Virus record (IMG/VR): IMGVR_UViG_3300028840_003151
Span: 1-37,875 of that record
Length of the DNA: 37,875 nt
Source of the DNA: a virus
Direction: 5' to 3' (one strand)
The notes below the pieces were generated by a model. It did not search any database. It was given only the letters and a program-made list of their open reading frames with translations, and was not told the DNA's origin. Positions 4,962 to 15,224 of the stretch are shown in pieces (the stretch's first letter is position 1; every line of letters begins with the position of its first letter). The translations under genes and the position numbers were made by a program.

Positions 4962-6219
4962 GATTCCCCCATTTCGACAGATCGATGGGAAGAAGCTCGT
5001 ACTGCATTTCCATGCCGGCCAGACTAGGGCTTGGGAGTCCGAGGCGCGGTTCCCCATGCTGTTCGGAGGCACACAGGTCGGCAAGACGTGTTTCGCTCCG
5101 CACTGGCTCGACCGTGAAATCAAGCGGGAGGGACCCGGTGACTACTTGGCGATCACGGCCACGTTTCCCCTGCTGAAGCTGAAACTTCTTCCTGAGTTCC
5201 TCTACGTGTTCGACACCCTGTTCCACTACGGGTCCTACAACGCTTCGGACAGAGTGTTCTATTTCCGCGACGGCAAGACCAGGGTCATCTTCGGCTCAGC
5301 CACGAATCCAGAGAGCATCGAGAGTGCCACGGCCAAGGCGGCGATCCTGGACGAGATCGGGCAGAAGCAGTTCCGGCGCGGTGCTTGGGAAGCCGTGCTG
5401 CGGCGCCTCTCGCTGAACCAGGGGCGGGCGCTCGGTACCACGACGCTGTATCAACTCGGCTGGCTCAAGAACGAGGTGTACGACAGGTGGCTGAAAGGCG
5501 ACAAGTCGTATGACGTGATCCAGGTAGACTCCATTGTGAACCCGGCGTTTCCTCGGCAAGAGTACCATCGCGCGAAGGCGACGCTTCCGCGATGGAAGTT
5601 CAACCTGTTCTATCGCGGCCGCTACGACAAGCCTGCTGGCCTCATCTATGACGCCTTCGACGAGGACGTCTGCAAGATTCCGCGCCACGACATTCCGAAG
5701 GACTGGCCCAGGTATGTCGGTATGGACTTCGGTGGCGCCAACACCGCAGCCATGTTCTACGCACTGAATCCCTATACCGGGGAGTTGACGGCCTACCGCG
5801 AATACCTGTGCGGCGGCAAGTCCGCGGAAGGGCACGCTGAGAGCCTTCAGGAAGAGAGCTTGGGCGAACGAATAACCAAGATCGCTGGCGGCGCACCACA
5901 CGAGGACGGCTGGCGCGAGGCTTTCACCCGGGCCGGTTGGCACGTTGTCAAGCCGAGGGAGAAGAGCGTCGCCACTGGCATCGACCGCGTGTATGCCTTT
6001 CACAAGCGGGACGGGCTCTATGTGTTCGACGACTTGGACAACTATCTCGACGAGAAGCAGACGTACAGCTACAAGCTGGACGATAAGTACGAGCCCACCG
6101 ATGAGATCGAGGACAAGGCGCGGTTTCACCTCATGGATGCGGAGCGATACATCATCTCGGAGTTCCGGCCGGAATTGGCGGAGGCTGGCCGCCGGGCGCA
6201 AGTCTGGCGGTACGGATAG
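4906..6219 (+). CDS. terL: Terminase large subunit
   Basis: A 437-residue packaging motor. Walker A is GGTQVGKT (54-61), Walker B is AILDE (146-150) with the catalytic Glu150, and a coupling motif TTTLY follows near 178-182. The nuclease domain begins with YVGMDFGGAN, where Asp274 is the first metal ligand. The length is slightly short for the family but both domains are present. It translocates DNA into the prohead and cuts it at the end of packaging. The ATG at 4906 lies inside the small-subunit gene. Whether packaging is headful or cohesive-end cannot be decided from this sequence. Confidence 0.93.
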   Translation: MTQMLELSTTSAKSSPPSEIPPFRQIDGKKLVLHFHAGQTRAWESEARFPMLFGGTQVGKTCFAPHWLDREIKREGPGDYLAITATFPLLKLKLLPEFLYVFDTLFHYGSYNASDRVFYFRDGKTRVIFGSATNPESIESATAKAAILDEIGQKQFRRGAWEAVLRRLSLNQGRALGTTTLYQLGWLKNEVYDRWLKGDKSYDVIQVDSIVNPAFPRQEYHRAKATLPRWKFNLFYRGRYDKPAGLIYDAFDEDVCKIPRHDIPKDWPRYVGMDFGGANTAAMFYALNPYTGELTAYREYLCGGKSAEGHAESLQEESLGERITKIAGGAPHEDGWREAFTRAGWHVVKPREKSVATGIDRVYAFHKRDGLYVFDDLDNYLDEKQTYSYKLDDKYEPTDEIEDKARFHLMDAERYIISEFRPELAEAGRRAQVWRYG

Positions 6220-6230
6220 GAGTCTGAGAA

Positions 6231-7943
6231 ATGGCAATAGACTACAAAAAGCTCTTCGAGGAGAAGTTCAGCGGCGACTTGATGGCGCTCTACTCGCGCA
6301 TGGACCGGGACAAGGACCTGTACTACCTCAAGCGGTTCATCATGACCAACAGTCAGGGGGAGGTCGTTCCCGACGTCGAGAATGTCACCCTCAACGACCC
6401 GTTCCTGTATGCCCATAAGGTAATCGCGGCAATCACTGGCGCCGCAATGCAGACTATCGTCGAGAGCCAGACACTGAAGGACAACAAGACGAGCCACATA
6501 GAGCAGTTCCTTCGAGATCTGTCGGCGATGGTGGACCTGCGCCTGTTGAACCGCGAGGTCGTCGGCCTGTTCGCCTGGGCCGCAGAGCACGTCAGCGTCC
6601 GGGGACGGCTCGCGGCCAGAGTGTATCTGCGCATGGAGAAGGGGCAGTTCGTTCCGGATATTCTACCGATCGACGCTCGGTATTTTGCCTACGAGCGGTC
6701 GAGCGACGGCTTCCTGTGGGGCGGCTACAAGACGCCGAGGTCGGCAGCGGCGATCAAGAGGGAATACAACATCGACTTGAAGCAGGACGAGAAGAAGGCC
6801 GACGTCATAGACGTATGGGATGAGGACAGGAATGTAACCTACGTCGATGATGAGAAAGTCAGGGACGTCAAGAACCCCCTGGGCTATCCGCCGTTCGTGG
6901 TCGCCATGTCGACGAGCGGCTCAATGCTCCAGGACGAGGACAGCCTCGAGCACTCGGGCGAGTCGATCTTTGCCGCGAATCGGGACCTCTACAAACAGTT
7001 GAACCTCGCCGCCACCATACTCCAGACGCTCAACGTAATGAGCTTTCGCGGACCCATGCAGTATGAGAGTGACGCCGGCACTGCTGCTGAGAAGCCGCCG
7101 CAGCCGCCCTATGGCGTCGGCGCCGTGATCCCCGTGGAGAAGGATGCCGGCTACAAGGCGATGCCGATACAGGATATTCGGCAGGCTACACGCATCTTCT
7201 ACGCCATACTCGACTCCAGGCTTCAGCGCGGCAGTCTACCGACCATAGACTACGGCACGCTCACATTCCCGTTGTCAGCCGTCGCCATCACTCAGCTCAC
7301 CGCCTCAAAGAACGAGGTTTTCGTGCCGCTCCTCCAAGGTATTGCTCTCTTCCTCCAGGGCGTGTTCAACATGGCGATCCGTCAGTACCGCGATGCGAAG
7401 ATGAAGGTGAAGCTAGGCGAGCAGGGCTTGGGGCGGGAGTACAACTGGAAGGAGTTGGACGGCGACTATCAGCTCCGCTACAAGTTCTGGGCGAAGCTGC
7501 CCGAGCAGGACGTCGCAAACTACGCGATTGCGCAGGCAGCGAGCGCCTGGTACGGACGCGAGAAGATCCTCAGGGACATTCTCTCCACCGACAACCCTGC
7601 CTCGGAGTTGGCAGCCTGGTACGCCGACCAGGTGGAGCGCGACGATGTGGCAGTGCGAATGTACCGCAGGGCCTCGAAGTTGATCGAGCAGGGGAACGAC
7701 ATCGAGGCGAGAATGGTCGCCAACTCGCTGCGGCTCGTGTTGCGGAAGCGAAGGGTCGGCCAGGCCCCGCCGGAAGAGCCGTCGCCAGAGAAGATCGGAG
7801 CCCTTGCCGGCGGCAACGGACAGGGGTTGCTACCGCTTTTGGGTGGACCCGGCGGCAGTAGCGGAACCAAAGGACGTCCGGAACTCGAGGGATTGAGCCC
7901 CGACGTCAAGGCGATCGAAGCGGAGAAGGAGGGCCTGCCGTGA
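6231..7943 (+). CDS. Portal protein
   Basis: A 570-residue protein directly after the large terminase, with AGGAG eleven bases upstream of the ATG. The sequence has portal-like traits: N-terminal helical region, a beta-rich body (residues about 125-235), a long helical stem region (SIFAANRDLYKQLNLAATILQ) and a C-terminal helical, then Pro/Gly-rich tail (about 515-570). Length and position are normal for a dodecameric portal forming the DNA entry vertex. I infer the assignment mainly from synteny (TerL-portal) and fold character; no short signature motif is decisive. Confidence 0.8.
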   Translation: MAIDYKKLFEEKFSGDLMALYSRMDRDKDLYYLKRFIMTNSQGEVVPDVENVTLNDPFLYAHKVIAAITGAAMQTIVESQTLKDNKTSHIEQFLRDLSAMVDLRLLNREVVGLFAWAAEHVSVRGRLAARVYLRMEKGQFVPDILPIDARYFAYERSSDGFLWGGYKTPRSAAAIKREYNIDLKQDEKKADVIDVWDEDRNVTYVDDEKVRDVKNPLGYPPFVVAMSTSGSMLQDEDSLEHSGESIFAANRDLYKQLNLAATILQTLNVMSFRGPMQYESDAGTAAEKPPQPPYGVGAVIPVEKDAGYKAMPIQDIRQATRIFYAILDSRLQRGSLPTIDYGTLTFPLSAVAITQLTASKNEVFVPLLQGIALFLQGVFNMAIRQYRDAKMKVKLGEQGLGREYNWKELDGDYQLRYKFWAKLPEQDVANYAIAQAASAWYGREKILRDILSTDNPASELAAWYADQVERDDVAVRMYRRASKLIEQGNDIEARMVANSLRLVLRKRRVGQAPPEEPSPEKIGALAGGNGQGLLPLLGGPGGSSGTKGRPELEGLSPDVKAIEAEKEGLP

Positions 7944-8116
7944 AGAAGCTGACCCAAGAAGAGCTCGACAAGATGGTCCTCGATGAACTCGTCGGAAAGC
8001 CAGGCACTACAGCGCAAGGCGGAGCTCTGCAGAGGCTTCTTGCCAGAGCCCGCGGTGGCACACCGCCGCCAGGCAGCGAAGTCGTAGCTGAATCGGAGGC
8101 CGAAACAGCGACATGA
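7940..8116 (+). CDS. Small hypothetical virion-operon protein, 58 aa
   Basis: GTG 7940 overlaps the portal stop as GTGA, and its own stop TGA (8114-8116) overlaps the ATG of the giant gene as ATGA, so it is coupled on both sides. The protein begins MKKLTQEELDKMVLDELVGK, an amphipathic helix, then turns Gly/Pro-rich and ends in an acidic stretch. Helical charged mini-proteins at this position may be chaperones or head-assembly factors, but I do not recognise this one. The tight fit between two genes supports it as real. Confidence 0.7.
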   Translation: MKKLTQEELDKMVLDELVGKPGTTAQGGALQRLLARARGGTPPPGSEVVAESEAETAT

Positions 8117-11100
8117 ACAGCGACGATATCCGGAACATACTCAAGAAGTATGGCGGTGGTCTTCAGGAGACGCGGGAACTGATCGCGGAGGTCAACCGGC
8201 ATCTCGCCACCGCTGTCGCGCCGGAGAGTTTGCTCACGGGGCCAGCGGTCCTCGGACCCGAAGAGGCGGCTGACCTTGGCATCGAGTTGGACGAGGGGTG
8301 GCAGTTGAAGGTCACGCCTGACTCGTCGCAACGCGGGTTCAGCGTCAGCTATGTTACCCCCGAATCATGGGAGATCACCGACCTGGGTGAGTATATCTCG
8401 CCCGAGGGACAGGTCTACACTGAGGCCGAGCTGCGGTCTCTCGGTGGCGAACAGGAGCCGATTCTCACGGGCTTTTTCGAGGGGCCGGAGCCAGCAGCCA
8501 TCCCCACAGAGGGATGGCTTGCCGAGCCCACGACCGCGATGCCAGCGGAAGTCCAGGAGGCGTTCACGGCAGTATTCCCGGAAACTGACCTGATCACGCT
8601 CCTGGAGTACGCGGAACAGCAACCCGAGGCTTTCTACACGGACATAGTGGCCGAAGGCCGAAGCGCCGAAACCGAGGCCCTGCTGCGCGCCATGTACCCC
8701 GAAATCAGCGAGGCGGACCTTCAAGAGATCTTCGCCCCCTATGCAGTGCAGACAGCGCAATGGCACAAGCTCACCGAGCAACGTCCGGCGTGGGCTGCCG
8801 CCGCGCCCCCACCGCTCGACTTGGGCGCAGCCGCAGCCATGGTGCTGGGCCACCTTGGCGGATTCCTCGAGAAGTACATCGACCGGCCCTATGAGACTGC
8901 CGCTATGGAAGTGCTCATGCGGTCCGTAGTCAGCCAAGCGCAGTATGACATACGGGCTCCAGAGTATGTCGGCCAGGCGAAGGACGCTGAGAAGATTCTG
9001 AGCGTGCTCGAAGAGAACCGCCAGAAGTACGGCGTGCTGGGCTCGTTCTTCTCGGACGAGGCGAACAACGCATGGGAGACCGTTGCCAGGGAGGAGGCCG
9101 GGCTCGGTGGTATGGTTACACTCCTGCCCTGGACCAACCCAGCATACACAATTCCAATCGGCAGTAGCTTCGGTCTCGCCGCCAGGTGGACCACGAAGGT
9201 CCCCATTCTGGGCAAGGCTCTGGAATACACGGCTGCCGGGGTACAGGCAATCGAGGCAGGCGTAGTCAAGCCAGTGGCCGTCGCTGCACAAGCTGCGGTG
9301 AAAGGCCTCAACAGAGTCGGCGTCGAGTTGGGGGAGCAGGCGGCGAAGCAACTGATTAAGCGGTCGAGGAATCTGGAGGCGCTTCTCGACTTGCCGACCA
9401 CGGAGGCCATCATAGAGGCCGCGCTCGTCGATAACTGGATGAAGCGCACGCTCCAAGTGGCCGCGAAGATCAAGCCGATTCGTTTGGGCATCGAGAAGAG
9501 CCTCGGCTGGCGCATCCTTGTCAAGCGCGAAGGCCAGCTCATCGAGGACATAGTGGGCCAGGCCGCCGTCGCGCACTCCGAGGTGCTGCGCCGCGGAATC
9601 AACGCACGTGCCGTCAAGTATTGGGAGCTCCAGTCCATCGTCGATGACCCCATCAAGTATTTCGGCTTCAACGAGGACGCGATCTCGCAGAAGATGATTG
9701 ACCGCCTGCTTCCCGAATACCGAGGGCTGCCCGAGGCAGGCACACTTGAGCACGTTTTCACAAAGCCGGAAATGTATAACTGGACCGGCATGGAGCGAGG
9801 CCTGGAGTACGTGACGAGGGTTCACGAGGTCAACAACCAAGTCCTGACGTTGTTGCGAAACGAGGGCGTTCCCCCTGAGGGAATCCTTGAGGACTGGTGG
9901 ATTCACCGCGTCGTCGAGGGCAAGTTCGACGCCAACGGCGAACTTGTGCGAGTGCGTGGCCGGACCGGCGGGGCGCGTGGGCGGATCGGCGCGCGTCTGA
10001 GCTACGAGCTGAGGCGCAAGGCTCCCACCATGGCGGAGGGGATAGCCTGGGGTATCAAATACAACCGCAGTCCACAGGTGAGCGTTGGGAGCTACATCGA
10101 GCAAGCGTTCAAGAAGATTGCCGACGAACGGTTCGTCAAGTACGTCAGCGAGTCGCTCGCCGCGATCAAGGAGCCGTTCGGCTTGACGCCATCAGAGCTC
10201 CTTGCGCGCCGGTACCCGCAGCTACTCGAGGAAGTGGAAACCGCCGCTGGACGTCAGTTGGTGCAAAAGGCTGTGCTCAGGGCCGACGAGCTGCAGCACG
10301 TCAATCACTTCGCCAGCGCAATTCAGCGAGCGATTCGCGGCGAGAAATTGCCCTCCTCCACCTTGCGCGCGATCGAGCGGCGTTTCCCGGGCCTGGGCAA
10401 CAGGTTCCGGAATCTGGTGCAGACGCAGAGCGTAGGCGAGACTCAGCTACGCGAAGTGATCGCCAAGAATCAGCGGCTTGTTGATAGCCTCTATCGGCAG
10501 CTCGAAAAGGCCAAAGCCCTTGACATTTCAGCGATCGAGCTCAAAGCGCGCGAGAAGGCCATGGCGGACCTGCGCACTCTGAGCAGGGACCGCCCTGCCT
10601 TGCCCCCCAGGGACAAGCTCACGGAAGCGTTCTGGCTCATGGAGGAAGAGGATCGGCGAGCCTTTCGCCTCACCATGCAGGACCAGGGTGCCGAGATCCA
10701 GGAAATCATCGAGAAGTACAGCGCAGAGCTTGGCGCCCTCGACGACTTCCTCAGCACGGACTTAGTTGCTCAGTTCCGGGGAACAATGGGGAAGCGGCGC
10801 ATGAGCCTCACGAGCATACTGACCAAGGAAGGCGAATGGCCAGAGACTCTGACCAGAAAGCAGGCCGAGGTGATTATGCTAGGACGAGAAGTCAAGCCAT
10901 CGTCCCTTACGCCAGAGGGCCGCGTCAAGTGGGAATACGTTCTCGATGAACTGGCCGACGAGTTCAACATGTCGGAGCAAGAGCTGATCGAGGCGATAGA
11001 GCACATTCGGCTGGCGAAGAACCAGCAGCGAGATTTTCAGATGTTGCTACGCGATGCCGAGAACAGGGAGAAGCGGCTCCGCTATATGCTTGACGTCCTG

Positions 11101-14100
11101 GACGACGCCGACGCTGGCCCGCGGGCGCGAGTCGCAGTGGACACCGTAGAGGGTACGCCCGCGGTCCCGACCGAGGCGACGGAGCCCCTGATTCAGCCAA
11201 AGCCTGCCGAGGCCATCCCGAAGGCTGAGGCTGGCGAACTCGAGGCCGGCGTACAGAAAGATATCTTCGGCTACGAAACGCCCGTCTACCCGAAGGGCAA
11301 GGCCGAAGTGACGCAAATGTCCATGGACGATCTCTCGAAGCTCGAGCAGTGGCGGAAAGACGCCGGTTTGCCGCCACCCGAAGTCGCTGTCAAGCCTGAG
11401 ATAGAGGGCATTCCGAGCGTGGAAGCCGAAGCGCTGAAGCCAGCCCCAGTCAAGCGTGTTGCGTACGAGATTCCTCCAGAGAGCAAAGGGATCAATGAAG
11501 TCGTTGGCTATACGACACATACATATGAGCGGCAGGCTTACACGTACCAAAGAGGAGGGAAAACGATAAGCGTTCCTGCTAAGACCATTACGACTAAGAA
11601 GCCTGTTACCGCCGGTGAGCAACTGTTGGAGGAAGTCAATGCGGTGGTAACGGCGAGGAAGGGAGCCTACTGGCAGGCCAGAGCGGAGCGCAAGATAGCC
11701 ATGGAGAAGGTGCGTCGGCCGGAGATCGGCAAGGGCTACATCATGCAGCCGTTCGCTGGAGGCAAAATCTTCGACCAGGAGTTCATCGACGCCTTCAACA
11801 AGTTCTTCGGGTGGGACAAGGGCCTGGGAGTGCTCCGCGCAACGAGCGACGTCGCGGGCATCATGAGGATCACGAAGGCCGCTCTCGACCTGTCAATGAT
11901 GGCGATTCAGGGGATGCCCGCTTGGGGACTGGCACACGCCTATCTGCTCATAGACCCGAAGATTGGAGCCGAGTTGACCGGCGCCTGGTATCGGGCTTTC
12001 CTCCATTCGTGCGAGTCGTTCTTCCATCCGAGCACGTTGGCGTCGTTCATGGCGAAGAACGAAGAGATTGCGCTACAGCGCATCGCTATGGGTGGGTCGT
12101 CACGAGCTGTTGACTACTTCGCCACGCTGGAGGCTCGGACTGGCCTCGGTGGGTGGGCCGAGAAAGCGATGGCGAAGATACCGTTGAAGCCGTACCACCG
12201 GGCCGAGATCGCGTTCTACGGCGCCGGCGAAATGGTGCGAAATGAGTTCTGGAGAATCCTCTCACCCAAGGCAATCAAATCGGGCCAGGAGTTCGAGCTG
12301 GCGCGCTTCCTGGACAGAATCACCGGCATCATCGACCCGGCCACGATTGGAGTGCCGCTCACGGTGCGACAACTCGAGCAGACGTTCGGGTGGTTCGCAC
12401 CAGCCTACACCCGCGCCTGCCTCACGGTTGTTGCTGACATCTTCCGCGGCGGCTACACCGGGCACATGGCCCGCCGTGCGATAGGTGGCATGATCGGTGC
12501 TGGCGCCATGTACTTTGCCGGTGTGCAATTCTCCGCTGCGCTGCTGGAGGGCAAGAGCGCGGAGCAGGCATGGAACACGGTGCTGGAGGGCTTTGGCTTG
12601 ACTCAGGACCCGATCACCGGGACCTGGGAATGGAGGCCCACCGGAGCGTTTATGACCATGAAAGTCGGCAACTATCGGTTCGGCTTCGGCGGCTTCTGGT
12701 ATGGGCTGCTGCGATTGGCCGGCAACATAAGCGCGTGCGTCAATGAAGTGGGCGGCAAAGAACGAATCGACCTGGTGCGTCTGCTCAAGTACGGGTCCTT
12801 CAACAAGAAGGACAATCCGTTCATCTACTGGTGGTACAGCCGGTCGTCACCCCTGGTCGGATTCGGTTTCGACCTTGCCAGTGGTCAGGACTTCCTTGGC
12901 TACCCGATAGAGACTCCCATGGACTATGCGCAGTATATCCTCACGCGGTTCGAGCCGATCTGGATGGAACAGGGCCTCAATCCGCTCATTCCCGGGTTGG
13001 GTCGGGACCATGAGGTACCCGAGGGCGCGGCCCGGGCGGCGGTCATTCCGGCCGAGATCTTCGGACTGCGGACATTCCCCGAGAGTGGGTGGGTGAAGTT
13101 CTACGACAAGGCTCTTGAGTACATTGGGCGGATGCCGGCCACGGAACTCGATGAGAAGCAGATGGCCGCATGGCGCGAGGGCACATTGGGCTGGAACCAA
13201 CTGTCGGAGATCCAGCGGACGCGCCTACTCACGCGCTATCCCGACCTCAATGAGCTGTACGAAGAGGCCCAGGCCGACAGCGCCGTTCGCAGCAGTCCTC
13301 AATGGGCCGCATGGTCGAAGAGAGTTGACGAAGAGAGAGCGACCTACTACGAGCGCATCAACGACCTGACGGACCTCTTGATTCGCGGCGAAATCAACAC
13401 GCAGGAGTACAGGGAGAAGGCTGGCGAGGCCGGCTCAAACTACTACGCGATAATGGCGGCTCTCGAAAGGGACCCGGCCTACGCCGATATCTACGACTAT
13501 TTCGCCAAGAAGGAGGCCGAGGGCGACAAGTATGGGTTCAAGGACGATATCGCGCTGGCCGAGTATCAGAGCTACATACAGTTCGCGGAGGTAGTCGATG
13601 AGCACGGCGACCCCGATTGGGACGAGCGGGACCGACGAGTCGACGAGTTCATTGAGGAGTGGGGCGAGGACGTCTACCAGCGCATCCAGCAGTATCTCCA
13701 GGACGAGCGGAAGCTGAAAGGCCTCAATGAGGTTTGGGTGAGGAGGTCGAAGGATAGCGAAGCCCTGGGGAGAGCATACTGGAGGCTTCCGTACAAGCCG
13801 GTCATCGAAATGGACGATGAGGACCTTGCAGACGGCGCGATTCCGGGCGAGTACGTTGACCTCTGGAATGCCTACCAGCGACTTGAAACCGACGAAGAGC
13901 GAGAGGCTTTCCTTCGCACGTATCCCGACATGGCGAAGAACTGGCGCCAAGACTATCGCCGTGAGCACCCCGAGGATGATGCACGGCTCGCCCTGTGGGG
14001 GTACGGCGGCAAGCTTCAAAGCATGAGGGCTTATGAACTCGTGGTTCAGTGGGCCGAAGAGCTCGGCCTATCGCTCGACAACCTGGGCCTGGGCCTGCCG

Positions 14101-14496
14101 CCCAAGAGTCTCATAGGAAACTACTTCGAGTACAACGACATTGTGGCGCAGTACGGCGGCTCGAGTGTTGAGGCCAAGTGGTACAGGCTCGAGCACGAGA
14201 AATGGGAGGCGTGGGGCCAGGAACACTATGGCTGGACAGCAATCAGCCAACAGGGGGTGATGCCGAGGAATGTCTATAGCCAGTATCAAGAGTACCAGTC
14301 AAAGCCGAAGGGTCAAGCCAGGTTAGTCTATCGCCACGAGCACCCGGAACTGGAGCGATACCTGGTCGAAGAGAAGGGCTACACGCCGGTAGGCGACAGG
14401 TGGAAAACAGGCGAAGGTGGTGGAGGTGGCTCGCAGGCTGAGACTCCCTGGACAGAATTGGAGGAAATCGAAGAGTTCAAAGAGCTCTTCGAATAG
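8113..14496 (+). CDS. Giant 2127-aa virion-associated protein (polyvalent / internal virion type)
   Basis: One uninterrupted frame covers 17 percent of the genome. It contains an acidic Pro/Ala-rich N-terminal part (1 to about 240), a hydrophobic Ala/Gly-rich stretch (about 335-400), a long helical part (about 800-1010), a Pro/Glu-rich linker (about 1010-1150), and a conserved-looking domain (about 1205-1500) with YIMQPFAGG, MMAIQGMPAWGLAHAYLL and a possible membrane helix IGGMIGAGAMYFAGVQF. The acidic C-terminal part repeats motifs such as YRREHPE and YRHEHPE. This composition resembles large polyvalent or internal virion proteins of podoviruses that are ejected with DNA. Its position between portal and scaffold supports a virion role. 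A Gly-rich run (GEGGGGGS) precedes an acidic tail. Confidence 0.65.
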   Translation: MNSDDIRNILKKYGGGLQETRELIAEVNRHLATAVAPESLLTGPAVLGPEEAADLGIELDEGWQLKVTPDSSQRGFSVSYVTPESWEITDLGEYISPEGQVYTEAELRSLGGEQEPILTGFFEGPEPAAIPTEGWLAEPTTAMPAEVQEAFTAVFPETDLITLLEYAEQQPEAFYTDIVAEGRSAETEALLRAMYPEISEADLQEIFAPYAVQTAQWHKLTEQRPAWAAAAPPPLDLGAAAAMVLGHLGGFLEKYIDRPYETAAMEVLMRSVVSQAQYDIRAPEYVGQAKDAEKILSVLEENRQKYGVLGSFFSDEANNAWETVAREEAGLGGMVTLLPWTNPAYTIPIGSSFGLAARWTTKVPILGKALEYTAAGVQAIEAGVVKPVAVAAQAAVKGLNRVGVELGEQAAKQLIKRSRNLEALLDLPTTEAIIEAALVDNWMKRTLQVAAKIKPIRLGIEKSLGWRILVKREGQLIEDIVGQAAVAHSEVLRRGINARAVKYWELQSIVDDPIKYFGFNEDAISQKMIDRLLPEYRGLPEAGTLEHVFTKPEMYNWTGMERGLEYVTRVHEVNNQVLTLLRNEGVPPEGILEDWWIHRVVEGKFDANGELVRVRGRTGGARGRIGARLSYELRRKAPTMAEGIAWGIKYNRSPQVSVGSYIEQAFKKIADERFVKYVSESLAAIKEPFGLTPSELLARRYPQLLEEVETAAGRQLVQKAVLRADELQHVNHFASAIQRAIRGEKLPSSTLRAIERRFPGLGNRFRNLVQTQSVGETQLREVIAKNQRLVDSLYRQLEKAKALDISAIELKAREKAMADLRTLSRDRPALPPRDKLTEAFWLMEEEDRRAFRLTMQDQGAEIQEIIEKYSAELGALDDFLSTDLVAQFRGTMGKRRMSLTSILTKEGEWPETLTRKQAEVIMLGREVKPSSLTPEGRVKWEYVLDELADEFNMSEQELIEAIEHIRLAKNQQRDFQMLLRDAENREKRLRYMLDVLDDADAGPRARVAVDTVEGTPAVPTEATEPLIQPKPAEAIPKAEAGELEAGVQKDIFGYETPVYPKGKAEVTQMSMDDLSKLEQWRKDAGLPPPEVAVKPEIEGIPSVEAEALKPAPVKRVAYEIPPESKGINEVVGYTTHTYERQAYTYQRGGKTISVPAKTITTKKPVTAGEQLLEEVNAVVTARKGAYWQARAERKIAMEKVRRPEIGKGYIMQPFAGGKIFDQEFIDAFNKFFGWDKGLGVLRATSDVAGIMRITKAALDLSMMAIQGMPAWGLAHAYLLIDPKIGAELTGAWYRAFLHSCESFFHPSTLASFMAKNEEIALQRIAMGGSSRAVDYFATLEARTGLGGWAEKAMAKIPLKPYHRAEIAFYGAGEMVRNEFWRILSPKAIKSGQEFELARFLDRITGIIDPATIGVPLTVRQLEQTFGWFAPAYTRACLTVVADIFRGGYTGHMARRAIGGMIGAGAMYFAGVQFSAALLEGKSAEQAWNTVLEGFGLTQDPITGTWEWRPTGAFMTMKVGNYRFGFGGFWYGLLRLAGNISACVNEVGGKERIDLVRLLKYGSFNKKDNPFIYWWYSRSSPLVGFGFDLASGQDFLGYPIETPMDYAQYILTRFEPIWMEQGLNPLIPGLGRDHEVPEGAARAAVIPAEIFGLRTFPESGWVKFYDKALEYIGRMPATELDEKQMAAWREGTLGWNQLSEIQRTRLLTRYPDLNELYEEAQADSAVRSSPQWAAWSKRVDEERATYYERINDLTDLLIRGEINTQEYREKAGEAGSNYYAIMAALERDPAYADIYDYFAKKEAEGDKYGFKDDIALAEYQSYIQFAEVVDEHGDPDWDERDRRVDEFIEEWGEDVYQRIQQYLQDERKLKGLNEVWVRRSKDSEALGRAYWRLPYKPVIEMDDEDLADGAIPGEYVDLWNAYQRLETDEEREAFLRTYPDMAKNWRQDYRREHPEDDARLALWGYGGKLQSMRAYELVVQWAEELGLSLDNLGLGLPPKSLIGNYFEYNDIVAQYGGSSVEAKWYRLEHEKWEAWGQEHYGWTAISQQGVMPRNVYSQYQEYQSKPKGQARLVYRHEHPELERYLVEEKGYTPVGDRWKTGEGGGGGSQAETPWTELEEIEEFKELFE

Positions 14497-14507
14497 AAAG
14501 GAGCATC

Positions 14508-15206
14508 ATGCAGGACGATACTCAGGGCGGCTCGCACTCTCTTCCGCAAGACGCGGGACAGGCTCCGGGCGGCGATGAGGACACTTCTGCGAAAGCCAAG
14601 ACGTATTCCCAGGATGAGGTCAACAAGATGTTGCGTGACGAAAAGGCCGCTGCTGGCCGGAAGCAGGTGGACTTGGCGAAACAGGTGCAGACCCTCAGCA
14701 CTGAGCGCGCCACGCTGCAGAACGAACTCAATTCGACGCGGACGCGGCTCGACGCGGTGGAGGCGACAATCGAGGCATCCGAAGCCGACGCTGCTCGAGA
14801 CAATCCCGATATGCTGAGACTGTACCAGGAGCGCAAAACTCTGAGGGCGAAAGAGCAATCTCTCCAGACTGATCGAGCGAAGCTCGACGCGGAGAGGTCT
14901 CAGCTTGACCAGGAGCGCCAAGAGTTTCAACAGTGGCAGCATCAGCGCATGATCGAGGACGTGAGCAAGGCCTACGGTGTGTCGGCGGAAACGCTAGCGA
15001 ACTTGGGGCTCACGGATCGAGAAGCCGTAGAAAGGGTTGCCCAGGCTCTCAAGAGCCAAGGCACCGCGGCCGATACTGACTCGACATCTTCCGCTGCCGA
15101 CTCCGGGATCACGCTTGGGGGCGGTCGCGTGTTGTCTCCAGAGGAGCTTGAGAAGCTCGATATGGACTCATACGCGAAGCAGTGGAAAGACAGGCAGGGC
15201 AAGTAA
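14508..15206 (+). CDS. Capsid scaffolding protein
   Basis: A 232-residue, highly charged protein directly ahead of the coat gene. Residues about 35-155 form a long coiled coil rich in Gln, Glu, Lys and Arg (for example KQVQTLSTERATLQNELNS). The C-terminal part is Ser/Thr-rich, then ends in basic YAKQWKDRQGK, a likely coat-binding helix-turn-helix as in P22 and phi29 scaffolds. AAAGGAG lies just before the ATG. It would guide coat assembly into a prohead and leave before or during packaging. Assignment rests on position and composition. Confidence 0.85.
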   Translation: MQDDTQGGSHSLPQDAGQAPGGDEDTSAKAKTYSQDEVNKMLRDEKAAAGRKQVDLAKQVQTLSTERATLQNELNSTRTRLDAVEATIEASEADAARDNPDMLRLYQERKTLRAKEQSLQTDRAKLDAERSQLDQERQEFQQWQHQRMIEDVSKAYGVSAETLANLGLTDREAVERVAQALKSQGTAADTDSTSSAADSGITLGGGRVLSPEELEKLDMDSYAKQWKDRQGK

Positions 15207-15224
15207 AGAAGGAGGAACAACAGA

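Noticed and set aside
5296-6237. 313-residue minus-strand open frame within the large terminase
   Set aside because: Lies wholly opposite a clear terminase gene with Walker motifs.
8365-10104. 579-residue minus-strand open frame inside the giant gene
   Set aside because: Mirror frame of a high-GC coding region; composition (Leu/Arg/Ala/His) is that of a shadow, and the plus-strand frame has clear domains and start.
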